Notes: generated by a model not told the origin, from the sequence alone. Shown: positions 25,638 through 34,858, numbered from the stretch's first letter. The stretch is 64,000 bases of DNA from Arthrobacter sp. UNC362MFTsu5.1 (GCF_000685965.1 NZ_JMLE01000008.1:62001-126000), one strand, 5' to 3'. Program-made: numbers and translations.

Positions 25638-28238
25638 TCAGCCGGATTCGGCCACGACGTCGTCGGCGTTCTTGTCCAGTCGCCAGCCCCGCCACACCGG
25701 GTGCCGCAGCTTCCCGCCGCCGGTCCATTCCCCGAAGGTCACTTCGCCCACCAGTTCGGGACTGACCCAGTGCGCGTCGGAGGCATCGGCGGCAGGGACG
25801 TCGGTGAAAGGCGAGGTCTTCCTCGCCAGCGTGTCCATCTGGAGCCGCAGCTCCGTCAGCTCCCGGTCGCTGAATCCGCTGCCCACGCGGCCCACATACC
25901 GCAGCGTGCCGCCGTCGGGGATGCCCACCAGCACTGAGCCCACGGAGCTGTTCCGGGACCCCCTGCCGGGGCGCCAGCCGCCCACCACCACTTCCTGGGT
26001 GCGCTCGAACTTCAGCTTCAACCAGGACCGGCTGCGGCCGCCGCTGACATAGCGTCCGTCAAGGCGTTTGGCCATGATCCCTTCAAGCCCCAGTTCCCGG
26101 GCGCTTTCCAGGATGTGCTCCACATCGTCGTCCAGGACTTCGGACAGGTGCACGGGGCAACCGGACGGCCAATCCAACTGCTCCAGCCGCACCCTGCGCT
26201 TCCGGAGAGGCAGCCTGCGGAGGTCCTCGCCGGCGTCGGAGAGCAGGTCGAACACCATCAGCCGGACGGGCGTCCCCGCCCGGGCCCTGGCGACGTCGGC
26301 CGCTTTGGTCAGTTTCATCCGCGTCTGCAGCAGCCCGAAATCGGGCCGCCCGGAGGGCCCGACGGCGACGATCTCGCCGTCGGCGGTGAAGTCCTGCTCC
26401 GGCCAGCAGGCGCTGTCGGTCAGCTCCGGGTAGCTGGCGGACACGTCGTTCCCGTTCCGGCTGATGAGCCGGATCCGGTCTGCGTCGCGGATGATGAGTG
26501 CCCGGACGCCGTCCCATTTCAGTTCGAACTGCCAGTCCAAGCCACGAAGGTCGGCCGGGGTCCCGGCGCTAGCCAGCATTGGCAAGAAAACAGGCGGGGC
26601 ATCAGATGAAGGCGAGGGTGCGGGCGGCGGCCCGTCCTCCTCCTGTGCTTCTTTCCGGGTGCTTGAGCCGGCAGCAGCGCCTGGCGCTGGCGGGGCAGCG
26701 TGCCCCTTGCGGTCCATCAGGTGAATCAGCCACTGCGCTTGTTCCGGCCGTTGGGAGGCGTCGCTGTCCCGGGATGTCCGGATCAGCGCGAACCTCTTGG
26801 TACCGCCAAGGCCGCCGCCTTCAGACCCCGTGAGGGTGGCAATGACTTCCTTGCCCGCGATCCATTTGTCGCATTCGTAGTAGCCGTGGTCCCAGATGCT
26901 GACGCTCCCGGCGCCGTACTGGCCCTTGGGGATGGTGCCCTCGAAATCGAGGTAGTCCATCGGGTGATCCTCGGTCTGGACCGCGAGGTGGTTCTGCGCC
27001 CCGGTGACGGGCACGCCCTTCGGAAGCGCCCAGGACACCAGCACGCCGTCCCGCTCCAGCCGGAAATCAAAGTGCAGCCGGCTGGCATGGTGCTCCTGGA
27101 TCACAAACCTTTCCCTTATGGTGCCGGCGGCGGGGTCCGCCCGGAGCCGGTCCGCACTGAACGGCTCCGGTGTCCCTTCCGGATCCCGCATCGAGCGGTA
27201 CTTCTCCAGCCTCGGGTCGGTTCTGCCGCCGTCGGGCGTTCCGCCGCCGCGGTGCCCGCTGGTGCCGTGCCCGCTGGTGCCCTGCCCGCCGGTGCCGTGC
27301 CCGTGGCCGCCGGAACCCCCGCCGTCGGGATGGCCCTGCACATGGCCGCCGCCTGCGGAAACCCCTGCGAACGGGTCCTTGCCGTCCTTGACCCGCCGCA
27401 TAACCTCCTTGTAGTCCAGCTGCCTCAGTGCGGGGGACGCCAGCTCCCGCCAGGTGCGCGGCGCGGCCACGGTGGGCCGGAGCCGGCCGCGGAGTGAGTA
27501 CGGCACGATGGTGGTCTTGGCAGCGTTGTTCTGGCTCCAGTCCACCAGCACCTTGCCGGTGCGGAGCGCCTTCTTCATGTCGCTGACGGCAAGGTCCGGG
27601 TGGTCAGCCTCCAGGGCGCGGGCAAGTTCGTGGGCGAACTCGGAAATCTGCTCCGAGCCCTGTGTGCCGTCGAGGCCGGCATACAGATGGATGCCCTTGC
27701 TGCCGCTGGTCACCGGCACAAGGTCCAGGCCGACGTCCTTCAGGATGGCGCGGGCCAGCCGTGCCACTTCGGCGCACTCGGCCAGCCCGGCGCCCTCGCC
27801 GGGGTCAAGGTCCAGCACCAGCCGGTCGGGATTCATGGGATTGCCGTGCGGGTCCACGCGCCACTGCGGGACGTGGATTTCCAGCGAGCCCATCTGGGCC
27901 AGCCAGACCAGGGTGGCGGCGTCGTTGACCAGCGGGTACTGGTTGGTGCGCTCCTTGTGCCGGATCGAGGCGCGCGGAATCCAGCCGGGCGTGGAGTCCT
28001 CCAGGTTCTTCTGGAAAAACATCTCGCCCGGCGCTTCGGCGGTGCCCACCCCGTTCACCCAGCGCTTGCGCGTGGCGGGCCGGTTCACTGCGGCGGGGAT
28101 CAGGACCGGCGCTACGGCGGTGTAATACGACAGGACGTCGGCTTTGGTGGTTCCCGTCTCCGGGTACATCACCTTGTCCAGGTTGGTGACCACCAGTTCG
28201 CGGCCCTGGATCCGGACACGTTCCCTACTGCCGGCCAA
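25638..28238 (-). CDS. ligD: NHEJ DNA ligase D (POL-PE-LIG)
   Basis: This is an 866-aa multidomain repair enzyme. Residues about 10-290 form the primase-polymerase domain (TNLDKVMYPE, LVLDLDPGEG and PVTSGSKGIHLYAG). A Gly/His/Thr-rich linker (about 300-345) carries a GTSGH repeat. The 3'-phosphoesterase domain follows (FVIQEHHASRLHFDFRLE, then LPKGVP, then DFEGTIPKGQYG). The C-terminal ATP-dependent ligase has FELKWDGVRAL, with adenylated Lys574, and DGEIVAV, then EGIMAKRLDGRY. Domain order is the mycobacterial POL-PE-LIG type. It is divergent from ku with 40 bp between starts, so the pair is probably co-controlled. Confidence 0.96.
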   Translation of the reverse strand: MAGSRERVRIQGRELVVTNLDKVMYPETGTTKADVLSYYTAVAPVLIPAAVNRPATRKRWVNGVGTAEAPGEMFFQKNLEDSTPGWIPRASIRHKERTNQYPLVNDAATLVWLAQMGSLEIHVPQWRVDPHGNPMNPDRLVLDLDPGEGAGLAECAEVARLARAILKDVGLDLVPVTSGSKGIHLYAGLDGTQGSEQISEFAHELARALEADHPDLAVSDMKKALRTGKVLVDWSQNNAAKTTIVPYSLRGRLRPTVAAPRTWRELASPALRQLDYKEVMRRVKDGKDPFAGVSAGGGHVQGHPDGGGSGGHGHGTGGQGTSGHGTSGHRGGGTPDGGRTDPRLEKYRSMRDPEGTPEPFSADRLRADPAAGTIRERFVIQEHHASRLHFDFRLERDGVLVSWALPKGVPVTGAQNHLAVQTEDHPMDYLDFEGTIPKGQYGAGSVSIWDHGYYECDKWIAGKEVIATLTGSEGGGLGGTKRFALIRTSRDSDASQRPEQAQWLIHLMDRKGHAAPPAPGAAAGSSTRKEAQEEDGPPPAPSPSSDAPPVFLPMLASAGTPADLRGLDWQFELKWDGVRALIIRDADRIRLISRNGNDVSASYPELTDSACWPEQDFTADGEIVAVGPSGRPDFGLLQTRMKLTKAADVARARAGTPVRLMVFDLLSDAGEDLRRLPLRKRRVRLEQLDWPSGCPVHLSEVLDDDVEHILESARELGLEGIMAKRLDGRYVSGGRSRSWLKLKFERTQEVVVGGWRPGRGSRNSSVGSVLVGIPDGGTLRYVGRVGSGFSDRELTELRLQMDTLARKTSPFTDVPAADASDAHWVSPELVGEVTFGEWTGGGKLRHPVWRGWRLDKNADDVVAESG
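27252..27308. repeat. 15-bp tandem repeat in the LigD linker
   Basis: GTGCCCGCTGGTGCC occurs twice exactly (27252, 27267), with a diverged third copy (27282) and a partial fourth. The repeat is in frame and encodes the GTSGH/GTGGQ linker on the minus strand. Confidence 0.85.
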
Positions 28239-28278
28239 AAGTCTTCACCTCCGGGCAACTCTGATGTTCACTTGATCC

Positions 28279-29334
28279 ATGAGAGCCATCTGGAAAGGCG
28301 CTATCGCATTTGGGCTGGTCAACGTGCCGGTCAAGGTCTACAGCGCCACGGAGGATCACGACATCGGGCTCCACCAGGTCCACGGCGCCGACGGCGGGCG
28401 CATCCGGTACCAGCGCCGCTGTGAAGTCTGCGGCGAGATCGTGGACTATGCGGACATCGACAAGGCCTACGAGGAGGACGGCCGCACGGTGATCCTCACC
28501 CGGGACGAGCTCAAGTCCATCCCGGCGGAGAGCAGCCACGAGATCGAGGTGGTCCAGTTCGTCCCGTCCGAGCAGCTCGATCCCATGATGTTCGAGAAGA
28601 GCTATTACCTGGAACCGGATTCCAAATCCCCGAAGGCGTACGTCCTCCTCCGCCGGGCGCTGGAGGACACTGACCGTGTGGCCGTGGTCCAGTTCGCCCT
28701 CCGGGAGAAGACCCGGCTCGGCGCTTTGCGGATCAAGGACGACGTCCTGGTGCTGCAGTCGCTGCTGTGGGCGGACGAAGTCAGGGAACCGGCTTTCCCC
28801 GCCCTGGAAACCACCGTCCGGATCTCCGCCCAGGAACGGGAGATGTCCGCGGCCCTGGTTGACTCCATGGCCGGAGATTTTGAGCCCGGCCAGTTCACCG
28901 ACGACTACCAGGTGCAGCTCCGCAAACTCATCGACGCGAAGATCGAGCAGGGCGAGTCCCTGGACACGGAAAAGACGTTCGGTGCCGAGGCAGCCGAGAC
29001 CGGGCAGGGTGAGGTTATCGACCTCATGGAAGCACTCAAGCGAAGCCTGGAAAAGAAGCGGAGCGGCGGCGCGGCCAAGGCTGCGGGCGGATCCGGGGCG
29101 GCTGACAGCGACGACGCCGACACTGACGACGCCGACACTGACGAAGCTCCCGTAAAAACCACGCGCGCCAAGGCCTCTACCGCCCGCTCGAAGACGACCG
29201 CCGCCAAGACTCCGGCCAGGACGACGGCCACCAAGACGGCCGCTGCCAAGGCTCCCGCCACGACGGCCAGCAAGGCGGCTGCGGCGGAACCTGCGGCCAA
29301 GGAACCGGCGAAGAGCAGGCGTAAAAGGGCCTGA
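28279..29334 (+). CDS. ku: Ku family DNA end-binding protein with basic tail
   Basis: This is a 351-aa bacterial Ku, the homodimeric ring that threads onto DNA ends and recruits LigD. The core (about 1-260) opens with MRAIWKGAIAFGLVNVPVKV. It contains a CxxC pair (Cys48, Cys51), then SYYLEPD, YVLLRRAL and REKTRLGALRI. After EALKRSLEKKR an acidic patch and a Lys/Ala/Thr-rich tail of about 60 residues (repeats of TKTAAAKAPA type) resemble the lysine-rich tails of mycobacterial Ku that contact DNA. It is transcribed divergently from ligD. Confidence 0.96.
   Translation: MRAIWKGAIAFGLVNVPVKVYSATEDHDIGLHQVHGADGGRIRYQRRCEVCGEIVDYADIDKAYEEDGRTVILTRDELKSIPAESSHEIEVVQFVPSEQLDPMMFEKSYYLEPDSKSPKAYVLLRRALEDTDRVAVVQFALREKTRLGALRIKDDVLVLQSLLWADEVREPAFPALETTVRISAQEREMSAALVDSMAGDFEPGQFTDDYQVQLRKLIDAKIEQGESLDTEKTFGAEAAETGQGEVIDLMEALKRSLEKKRSGGAAKAAGGSGAADSDDADTDDADTDEAPVKTTRAKASTARSKTTAAKTPARTTATKTAAAKAPATTASKAAAAEPAAKEPAKSRRKRA
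29110..29139 (+). repeat. 15-bp tandem duplication in ku tail
   Basis: GACGACGCCGACACT is repeated twice exactly (29110, 29125), encoding DDADT twice in the acidic patch before the basic tail. Confidence 0.88.
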
Positions 29335-29378
29335 CTCTGCGGTGCACTGGCCGGTTCGGTAGCCCATTGCTGCCGCGG

Positions 29379-29645
29379 TCAGGAGTTCCTAAGAGCTGAG
29401 ATGAGCTCACTTTTCTTCTTGGCAGAGTAACCCTTAAGCCCTATTTCCTTGGCTTTGGCTTTGAGCCGGGCCACCGTCCAATCCTCGTAGTCGCCGGCTT
29501 TGCCGCCCTTGCGGCCCACTGCGGAGCGTCCCCTCTGTGCGGCGGCGTTGGAAATCCGGGCGGCCTTTTGTTTCGAGGCGCCGTCCTCGCGCAGTTCCTC
29601 GTACAGTTCCGGGTCCTTGAGGCTGGGGTTCTTTTTCTCAGGCAT
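29379..29645 (-). CDS. Rho-N/SAP-like domain small protein at NHEJ locus
   Basis: This is an 88-aa basic protein. The N-terminal half ([21 protein letters not shown], then [11 protein letters not shown]) resembles DUF7218-type actinobacterial proteins. The C-terminal half ([19 protein letters not shown], then [13 protein letters not shown]) is a Rho N-terminal/SAP-like helix-extended-helix motif that binds nucleic acid. Eukaryotic Ku70 carries a SAP domain as a C-terminal fusion; here a stand-alone version lies 45 bp beyond ku, convergent with it. A DNA-repair accessory role is inferred only. The start is 2 bp from the SRPBCC stop, so these two form an operon. Confidence 0.85.
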   Translation of the reverse strand: MPEKKNPSLKDPELYEELREDGASKQKAARISNAAAQRGRSAVGRKGGKAGDYEDWTVARLKAKAKEIGLKGYSAKKKSELISALRNS

Positions 29646-29647
29646 GG

Positions 29648-30271
29648 TCAGTTCGGATCTGATGGTTCGGCGTCGTCAATGAAAGGGTCCACCCCGGCCG
29701 GACGCTGCGGCGAAGGCGTGGGTGCATGCGGCGGCTGCGGGGATGCGTGGTGCAGGTGTGCGTGGTGCGCCGGGGCGTTCGCCGCAAAGCCTGCCTCCTC
29801 CTCGGTTTCTTCCACTTCTCCGTGGTCCACGGCAGAACGCCAGGCGCCCGTTTCAATGCCGCGTGATTCGATGAAGTGCTTGAACCGCTTGAGATCGGCA
29901 CTGATCCGGTGGCTGACCGCGCCCACTGCCGAGCCGGCTTTCTCCACCAGCCCCTCCGGCTCCCACTCCACTGCCACGGTGACCCGGGAGTGCTCCGGCC
30001 CGAGGGATTCAAAAGTGACCTCACCGGCGTTGCGCGGCTTGTCCGTGCTGACCCAGGCGATCCGCCGGTCCGGCAGTTGCTCGGTGATCTGCGCGTTGTA
30101 CTCGCGCCTGACTCCAGCGATGTCCGTCCGGAAATGCAGGGAGGTCTCGTCGATCTGTTCGACGGACTCCACGCCCTTCATGAACTCGGGGAATGATTCG
30201 AACTGGGTCCATTGGTTGTAGGCGGTGGACACGGGAACATCCACCTCGATGGTTTCCTGCAGGGTAGCCAC
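29648..30271 (-). CDS. SRPBCC (polyketide cyclase/dehydrase-like) protein
   Basis: This is a 207-aa START-like protein. The SRPBCC fold covers about residues 1-150: [29 protein letters not shown], given here in parts as [16 protein letters not shown] and [11 protein letters not shown], then RRIAWVS and GEVTFESLG. The tail is His/Pro-rich ([16 protein letters not shown]) and likely disordered. The family binds hydrophobic ligands; none can be named. The start is GTG with AGAGGA seven bases upstream. It is the first gene of the pair with the Rho-N protein. Confidence 0.88.
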   Translation of the reverse strand: MATLQETIEVDVPVSTAYNQWTQFESFPEFMKGVESVEQIDETSLHFRTDIAGVRREYNAQITEQLPDRRIAWVSTDKPRNAGEVTFESLGPEHSRVTVAVEWEPEGLVEKAGSAVGAVSHRISADLKRFKHFIESRGIETGAWRSAVDHGEVEETEEEAGFAANAPAHHAHLHHASPQPPHAPTPSPQRPAGVDPFIDDAEPSDPN

Positions 30272-30378
30272 TGTCTCATCCTCTTTCAGCCCGGGGTCAT
30301 GCCCCGAATGGGTCTGTTGAACGGCGTGTCGCCACGTTGTCCACGCTAACGGGGCCGTCAGGCAAAAACAAGGAATGT

Positions 30379-30394
30379 ACTAAGCCGGCTTAGT
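30379..30394. promoter_or_regulatory. 16-bp perfect palindrome (candidate operator)
   Basis: ACTAAGCCGGCTTAGT is self-complementary over 16 bp and lies 108 bp upstream of the SRPBCC start. The regulator is unknown. It has no loop, which favours a protein-binding site over a terminator. Confidence 0.5.
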
Positions 30395-30405
30395 TAAGCC
30401 TGCCG

Positions 30406-30464
30406 GGAGCTAAACCCGGAGTTAAACAGGGAGCTAAACAGTGAACGAAACCGGGGAGTTAAAC
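30406..30464. repeat. GGAGYTAAAC direct repeats x4
   Basis: Copies start at 30406, 30418, 30430 and 30455, giving spacings of 12, 12 and 25 bp, nearly integral helical turns. They lie next to the 16-bp palindrome, upstream of the SRPBCC/Rho-N pair. This may be an iteron-like regulator binding array or a slippage product. Confidence 0.75.
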
Positions 30465-30568
30465 GCAGCAGCCGGCCCGTGCGCCGCGTTCCCGTCAAAG
30501 GACCGTGGCGCAGCGGGCCGGCCGCTGGTTGCCGTACCGGAAGCGGACTGTACTAGCCCGCCATGCCG

Positions 30569-30847
30569 CTACTCGGCGTCGTGATCGGTTTCCAGGATCT
30601 GGACCAGGTGGTCCAGCGCGGTGTCGGCGCCGTCCCCCTCGGCACGGAGGACCACAACGTCGCCGTGCGAGGCGCCCAGGCTCATGAGGGACAGGATGCT
30701 GGCGGCGTCCATGGCCTCGTCAGCCGGTTCGCCCTGGCGGGCAATGGTGATCTCGTGCGGGTACTCGCCGGCTGCCTCGGCAAAGATGGCTGCGGGGCGG
30801 GCGTGCAGGCCCACGCGGCTGGCGATGGTGGCGGTGCGTTCGAACAT
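30569..30847 (-). CDS. ptsH: HPr phosphocarrier protein
   Basis: This is a 92-aa PTS HPr. Active-site His15 lies in VGLHARPAA, and the regulatory-serine region is DAASILSLMSLGA (Ser50). It transfers phosphate from EI to the fructose EIIA. It is the last gene of the deoR-fruK-fruA-ptsH cluster, 56 bp after fruA. Enzyme I is not in the window. A GGAG-type site precedes the ATG. Confidence 0.95.
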   Translation of the reverse strand: MFERTATIASRVGLHARPAAIFAEAAGEYPHEITIARQGEPADEAMDAASILSLMSLGASHGDVVVLRAEGDGADTALDHLVQILETDHDAE

Positions 30848-30903
30848 GTGTGCTCCTTGGTGATCAGGTCGAGACAGGTGGTTGGTCAGAATACCGAACC
30901 GGG

Positions 30904-32958
30904 TCAGACAGTTACTGGAACCGGCTCCACGGTATCAACGGACTTGCGGACGGCCCAGCGCTTGAGGGCGATCACTGCCAGGGCGGTGATGACGGTGCCC
31001 ACGAGGATCGACACAACGAACATCACGAAGTTGTCGATCGCGAAGAAGACGAAGAGGCCGCCGTGCGGTGCCTTCGATCCGACGCCCGCGGCCATCGAGA
31101 TGGCGCCGGTCACGGCACCGCCGAGCATGCTGGCGGGGATGACGCGGAGCGGATCGGCTGCGGCGAACGGGATGGCTCCTTCGGAAATGAAGGACGCTCC
31201 CAGCAGCCAGGCGGCCTTGCCGTTTTCACGCTCGGCCAGGCTGAATCGCTTCTTGTCCAGGACGGTGGAGGCGAGGGCCATGGCCAGCGGCGGAACCATG
31301 CCCGAGGCCATGACGGCTGCCATGATCTGCCACGGGGCCTGGTTGTCCAGGGTTGCGGCGCCCAGGCCGGCCACGGCGAACGAGTAGGCAACCTTGTTGA
31401 CCGGTCCGCCGAGGTCGAAGCACATCATGAGGCCCAGGATGACACCCAGTGCGATGGCGCTGGCGCCGGTGAGGCCGGAGAGCCAGCCGTTCAGGCCCTT
31501 GGTGATTGCGACGATCGGAGCACCCAGGATCAGGAACATCAGGCCGGAAGCGACCAGGGAGGCCACCAGCGGGATGATCACCACGGGCATCAGGCCGCGC
31601 AGCCAGCGGGCCACCTGGATCTGGCCGATGGAGTGGGCGATGTAGCCGGCCAGGAGGCCGCCCACGATACCGCCGAGGAAGCCTGCACCCATGAACCCTG
31701 CCACGGCGCCGGCCACGAAGCCCGGTGCGATGCCCGGGCGGTCGGCGATGCCGTAGGCGATGTAACCGGCCAGGGCGGGGACCAGGAAGCCGAGGGAGAG
31801 GGCACCGATCTTGAAGAGCACGGCACCGAGGTAGGCGCCGAGCGGGCCCCAGGCGTTTTCAGGGTATTCGGTGGGCAGGTTGAAGATGCTGTTGTCCACC
31901 ACAATGACGTCGGCGAACTGGGTGATCAGGTAGCCGCCCATCAGGAAGCCCAGTGCGATCAGCAGACCGCCGCCGGCCACGAACGGAATCATGTAGCTGA
32001 CGCCCGTGAGGAGCGCCTTCTTCAGCTTCTGGCCGATGTGCTCGCCCTTTTCGGTGGCTTCTGCCTCAGCCTGCTCCTCGGCGCCGAAGTGCGGTACGCG
32101 GCGGGCGTTGGGGTTGTCTGCCGCGGCCAGTGCTTCCTGCACCATCTTGTCCGGTTCGTCGATGCCGCGCTTGACGGGTGCGTTGATGACCGGCTTGCCG
32201 GCAAAGCGCTCCTTGCCGCGGACGTCCACGTCCACCGCGAAGATCACGGCGTCGGCGGCTGCGATCACTGCGGGGTCCAGCGGCTTGGCGCCGGAGGAGC
32301 CCTGGGTTTCCACCTGCAGGTCAACGCCGACTTCCTTGGCTGCGGCAACCAGTGAATCGGCGGCCATGTAGGTGTGGGCGATGCCTGTGGGGCACGCCGT
32401 CACGGCCACCAGGCGCTTGGGGCCGCCGGACTTGGCGCCGGTTGCGGCGCCGGCAGACGGTGCGGCCGCTGCGGCTGCTGCTGCGGGCTCGGCAGCGGCG
32501 GCCGGCTTGTCGGCCAGGGCGCCCTCGACGAGTTCGACGATATCGGCCTGGGTGGTGGCGGCGCGCAGGGAAGCGGTGAAGTCCTTTTTGATCAGCGAGC
32601 GGGCCAGCTTGGACAGGAGCTTCAGGTGCTCCTGGTCCGCGCCTTCGGGGGCTGCGATGAAGAAGATCAGGTCCGCCGGGCCGTCCTTGGCGCCGAAGTC
32701 CACGGGCTGGGACAGCCGGGCCATGGCCAGGGTGGGCACCGTCACCGCGGTGGAACGGCAGTGCGGAATGGCAATTCCGCCGGGCACGCCGGTGGCGGTC
32801 TTGGATTCGCGGGCAAAGGCGTCCGTGAAGAGGCCTTCGGCTTCGGTGGCGCGTCCGGTGGCGGCAACCCTGCCGGCCAGATGGCGGATCACGTCCTCGG
32901 GCGAATTGCCCAGGTTCTGGTCTAGCTCGACCAGATCAGTAGTAATGAGCTGAGTCAC
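30904..32958 (-). CDS. fruA: PTS fructose transporter EIIABC
   Basis: This is a 684-aa fused permease. EIIA is at residues about 1-150, with phosphorylated His66 in GGIAIPHCRST. An Ala-rich linker follows. EIIB is at about 180-280, with Cys189 in VAVTACPTGIAHTYMAA. EIIC is the membrane channel at about 310-680. It imports fructose as fructose-1-phosphate, which the next enzyme (FruK) phosphorylates to FBP. The A-B-C order is typical of actinobacteria. It starts 3 bp after fruK ends. Confidence 0.96.
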   Translation of the reverse strand: MTQLITTDLVELDQNLGNSPEDVIRHLAGRVAATGRATEAEGLFTDAFARESKTATGVPGGIAIPHCRSTAVTVPTLAMARLSQPVDFGAKDGPADLIFFIAAPEGADQEHLKLLSKLARSLIKKDFTASLRAATTQADIVELVEGALADKPAAAAEPAAAAAAAAPSAGAATGAKSGGPKRLVAVTACPTGIAHTYMAADSLVAAAKEVGVDLQVETQGSSGAKPLDPAVIAAADAVIFAVDVDVRGKERFAGKPVINAPVKRGIDEPDKMVQEALAAADNPNARRVPHFGAEEQAEAEATEKGEHIGQKLKKALLTGVSYMIPFVAGGGLLIALGFLMGGYLITQFADVIVVDNSIFNLPTEYPENAWGPLGAYLGAVLFKIGALSLGFLVPALAGYIAYGIADRPGIAPGFVAGAVAGFMGAGFLGGIVGGLLAGYIAHSIGQIQVARWLRGLMPVVIIPLVASLVASGLMFLILGAPIVAITKGLNGWLSGLTGASAIALGVILGLMMCFDLGGPVNKVAYSFAVAGLGAATLDNQAPWQIMAAVMASGMVPPLAMALASTVLDKKRFSLAERENGKAAWLLGASFISEGAIPFAAADPLRVIPASMLGGAVTGAISMAAGVGSKAPHGGLFVFFAIDNFVMFVVSILVGTVITALAVIALKRWAVRKSVDTVEPVPVTV

Positions 32959-32960
32959 TG

Positions 32961-33959
32961 TCAGTCCTTCCGGAGGGCCGTGATGGTTACGGCATCAGGG
33001 GTGGTTTGGTGGACCGCCGGGACTGTGGAGCCCGGCAGGGAGGCGGCAGCGGCACCATGTGCCACGGCCTGACGGAGGCAGTCGGCCGGGGCGGCGCCCT
33101 GGCTGGAGGCGAGCAGGTAGCCGGCAAGGGAGGAATCTCCCGCACCGACAGTGCTGACCGCCTTGACCGGCGGGTGCGTGGCCAGCCACGCGCCGTCGGC
33201 CGTCACTAGTACCGCACCCTTGGAACCGAGCGTTGCCAGCACGGCACCTACACCGGAACGCACGACGGCGGCGGCGGCTGCCGCGGCAGCCTCCGGATCC
33301 GCTTCCAGTTCGTCAGCGGTGGACGCCGTGGCGAAACCGGCTGCGGCAGCCAGTTCAGCCAGTTCTTCGGCGTTGGGCTTGAGGAGGTCCGGCATGCCCG
33401 ACGCATCGCCCGAGAGGGCGGCGGCGAGGGGCGCGCCGGACGAGTCGACGGCGATGAGCGGAGCCGACTGTGTTGTGCCGTTGCCGGCGCTTGTGGAGCG
33501 AAGCCGCCGGGTGACGGTGGCATAAAAGTCGGCCGGGACTCCGGGTGGGAGCGAGCCGGCGAGGACAACCCAGCTGGCACCGCGGGAACGCTCCAGCAGC
33601 AGCCCGATCAGGGCTTCCTGCTGCTCTTCGCTCAGTACCGGGCCGGGTTCGTTGATTTTGGTGGTGACGCCGTCCGGCTCCGTGAGCGCCACGTTGGTGC
33701 GCAACGGTTCGTGGATGGCGAGGGCTGCGAAGGGGACGCCGCCTTCACGAAGTCCCGCCAGGACCGGATCGGAGTCGCCGCCGGGGAGGACGGCCACGGT
33801 TTCCAGTCCGGAGGCCACCAGGGCGCGGGAGACGTTGACGCCTTTCCCGCCGGACTCCTGGCGGACGGAGACGGCCCGCTGTACTTCGCCGCGGAGCAGC
33901 GGCGAGGGCAGGGCTACGGTGCGGTCGAGGCTCGGGTTCGCGGTGAGGGTGACAATCAC
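32961..33959 (-). CDS. fruK: 1-phosphofructokinase
   Basis: This is a 332-aa PfkB-family kinase converting fructose-1-phosphate to fructose-1,6-bisphosphate. It has LTANPSLDRTVALP at the N-terminus, the PfkB signature SGGKGVNVSRAL, and STVGAGDSSLAGYLLA with the catalytic Asp near the C-terminus. The start is GTG, overlapping the regulator stop by 4 bp. Together with fruA and ptsH it forms a complete fructose uptake operon apart from EI. Confidence 0.95.
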   Translation of the reverse strand: MIVTLTANPSLDRTVALPSPLLRGEVQRAVSVRQESGGKGVNVSRALVASGLETVAVLPGGDSDPVLAGLREGGVPFAALAIHEPLRTNVALTEPDGVTTKINEPGPVLSEEQQEALIGLLLERSRGASWVVLAGSLPPGVPADFYATVTRRLRSTSAGNGTTQSAPLIAVDSSGAPLAAALSGDASGMPDLLKPNAEELAELAAAAGFATASTADELEADPEAAAAAAAAVVRSGVGAVLATLGSKGAVLVTADGAWLATHPPVKAVSTVGAGDSSLAGYLLASSQGAAPADCLRQAVAHGAAAASLPGSTVPAVHQTTPDAVTITALRKD

Positions 33960-34765
33960 GCGATCACCACGTCCACGCCGGCGTCAGCAAGCGCCGCCGC
34001 CAGTTCCGGGCTGGGTTCACTGTCTGTAATCAAGGTGTCCAGATCTTTCAACGAGGCGAACTGGACCAGCGTTTCGGCATCCAGCTTGGACGAATCGGCC
34101 AGCACCACAATGCGGCGTGCCGATTGGACGAAGGCCGCTTTGACGGCGGCTTCTTCAGGATCGGGGGTGCTCAGCCCGAAGGCCGAGTGGATTCCGTTGG
34201 CGCCGATGAAGGCGATGTCCGGACGGATTCGATGGGCCGCGTCCACGGTGGACTGGCCCACGGCAGCCTGGGTGAGGCCGCGGACCCGGCCGCCCAGCAG
34301 GTGGAGGGCGATTCCCGGCTCACCGGCGAGCTTGGCGGCGATGGGGATCGCGTGGGTGATGACCACGAGTTCGTTCTCCGCGCCGGAGTCGGGGGCGGCC
34401 GAGGGGTCGGACAGGCGCAGGGCGATCAGGTCGGCCAGCGCTTCAGTGGTTGAGCCGGCGTCCACCAGGATGCTGCCTGCCGGATTTTGCGGAATGAAAG
34501 CAAGGGCGGCCTCGGCGATGCGCAGCTTTTCCGGCTGCCGCTGCACGGTCCGTTCCAGGATGCTTTCCTCGGTGGTGCTGATCCGGTCCGGGGCGACGGC
34601 GCCGCCATGGACCCGGCGTACCGTACCGGCGGCTTCCAGTGCAGCGAGGTCGCGCCGGACGGTTTCGGTGGTGATGTTGAAGCGCTCGGCAAGCGCAGTG
34701 ACGCTGGCCCGGCCGCTTTCGGCGACTAGACCCGCGATCAGCTGTTGGCGCTCCTCGGCGAACAC
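33956..34765 (-). CDS. DeoR/GlpR-family regulator of the fructose operon
   Basis: This is a 269-aa protein. The N-terminal DeoR HTH (about 3-58) is seen in RQQLIAGLVAESGRASVTALAERF, given in parts as RQQLIAGLV and SVTALAERF, then TTETVRRDLAALEAAG and RVHGGAV. The C-terminal sugar-phosphate sensor (DeoRC) has a GSTT motif and VVLADSSKL. It is first in the operon and probably responds to fructose-1-phosphate, as FruR homologues do. The 4-bp overlap with fruK indicates coupled translation. Confidence 0.93.
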   Translation of the reverse strand: MFAEERQQLIAGLVAESGRASVTALAERFNITTETVRRDLAALEAAGTVRRVHGGAVAPDRISTTEESILERTVQRQPEKLRIAEAALAFIPQNPAGSILVDAGSTTEALADLIALRLSDPSAAPDSGAENELVVITHAIPIAAKLAGEPGIALHLLGGRVRGLTQAAVGQSTVDAAHRIRPDIAFIGANGIHSAFGLSTPDPEEAAVKAAFVQSARRIVVLADSSKLDAETLVQFASLKDLDTLITDSEPSPELAAALADAGVDVVIA

Positions 34766-34858
34766 TTACCCTCCATTGCGTAAATACTGCTGGTATTCCT
34801 GGTGCTGGCTGGTGCGACCGGCTTCCGTGACTGCCATCACACGATGTTGAATTGCTTG

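Larger units (their letters stand above)
30272..30568. other. 297-bp spacer with palindrome and 12-bp repeats
   Basis: This lies between ptsH (ending at 30569) and the SRPBCC gene start (30271), both on the minus strand. It contains ACTAAGCCGGCTTAGT, a perfect 16-bp palindrome at 30379-30394, and four copies of GGAG(C/T)TAAAC (see next entry). No ORF is convincing. Confidence 0.7.

Noticed and set aside
30406..30464. CRISPR-like or plasmid iteron origin
   Set aside because: Repeats are only 10-12 bp, and no replication protein gene or AT-rich region is nearby.
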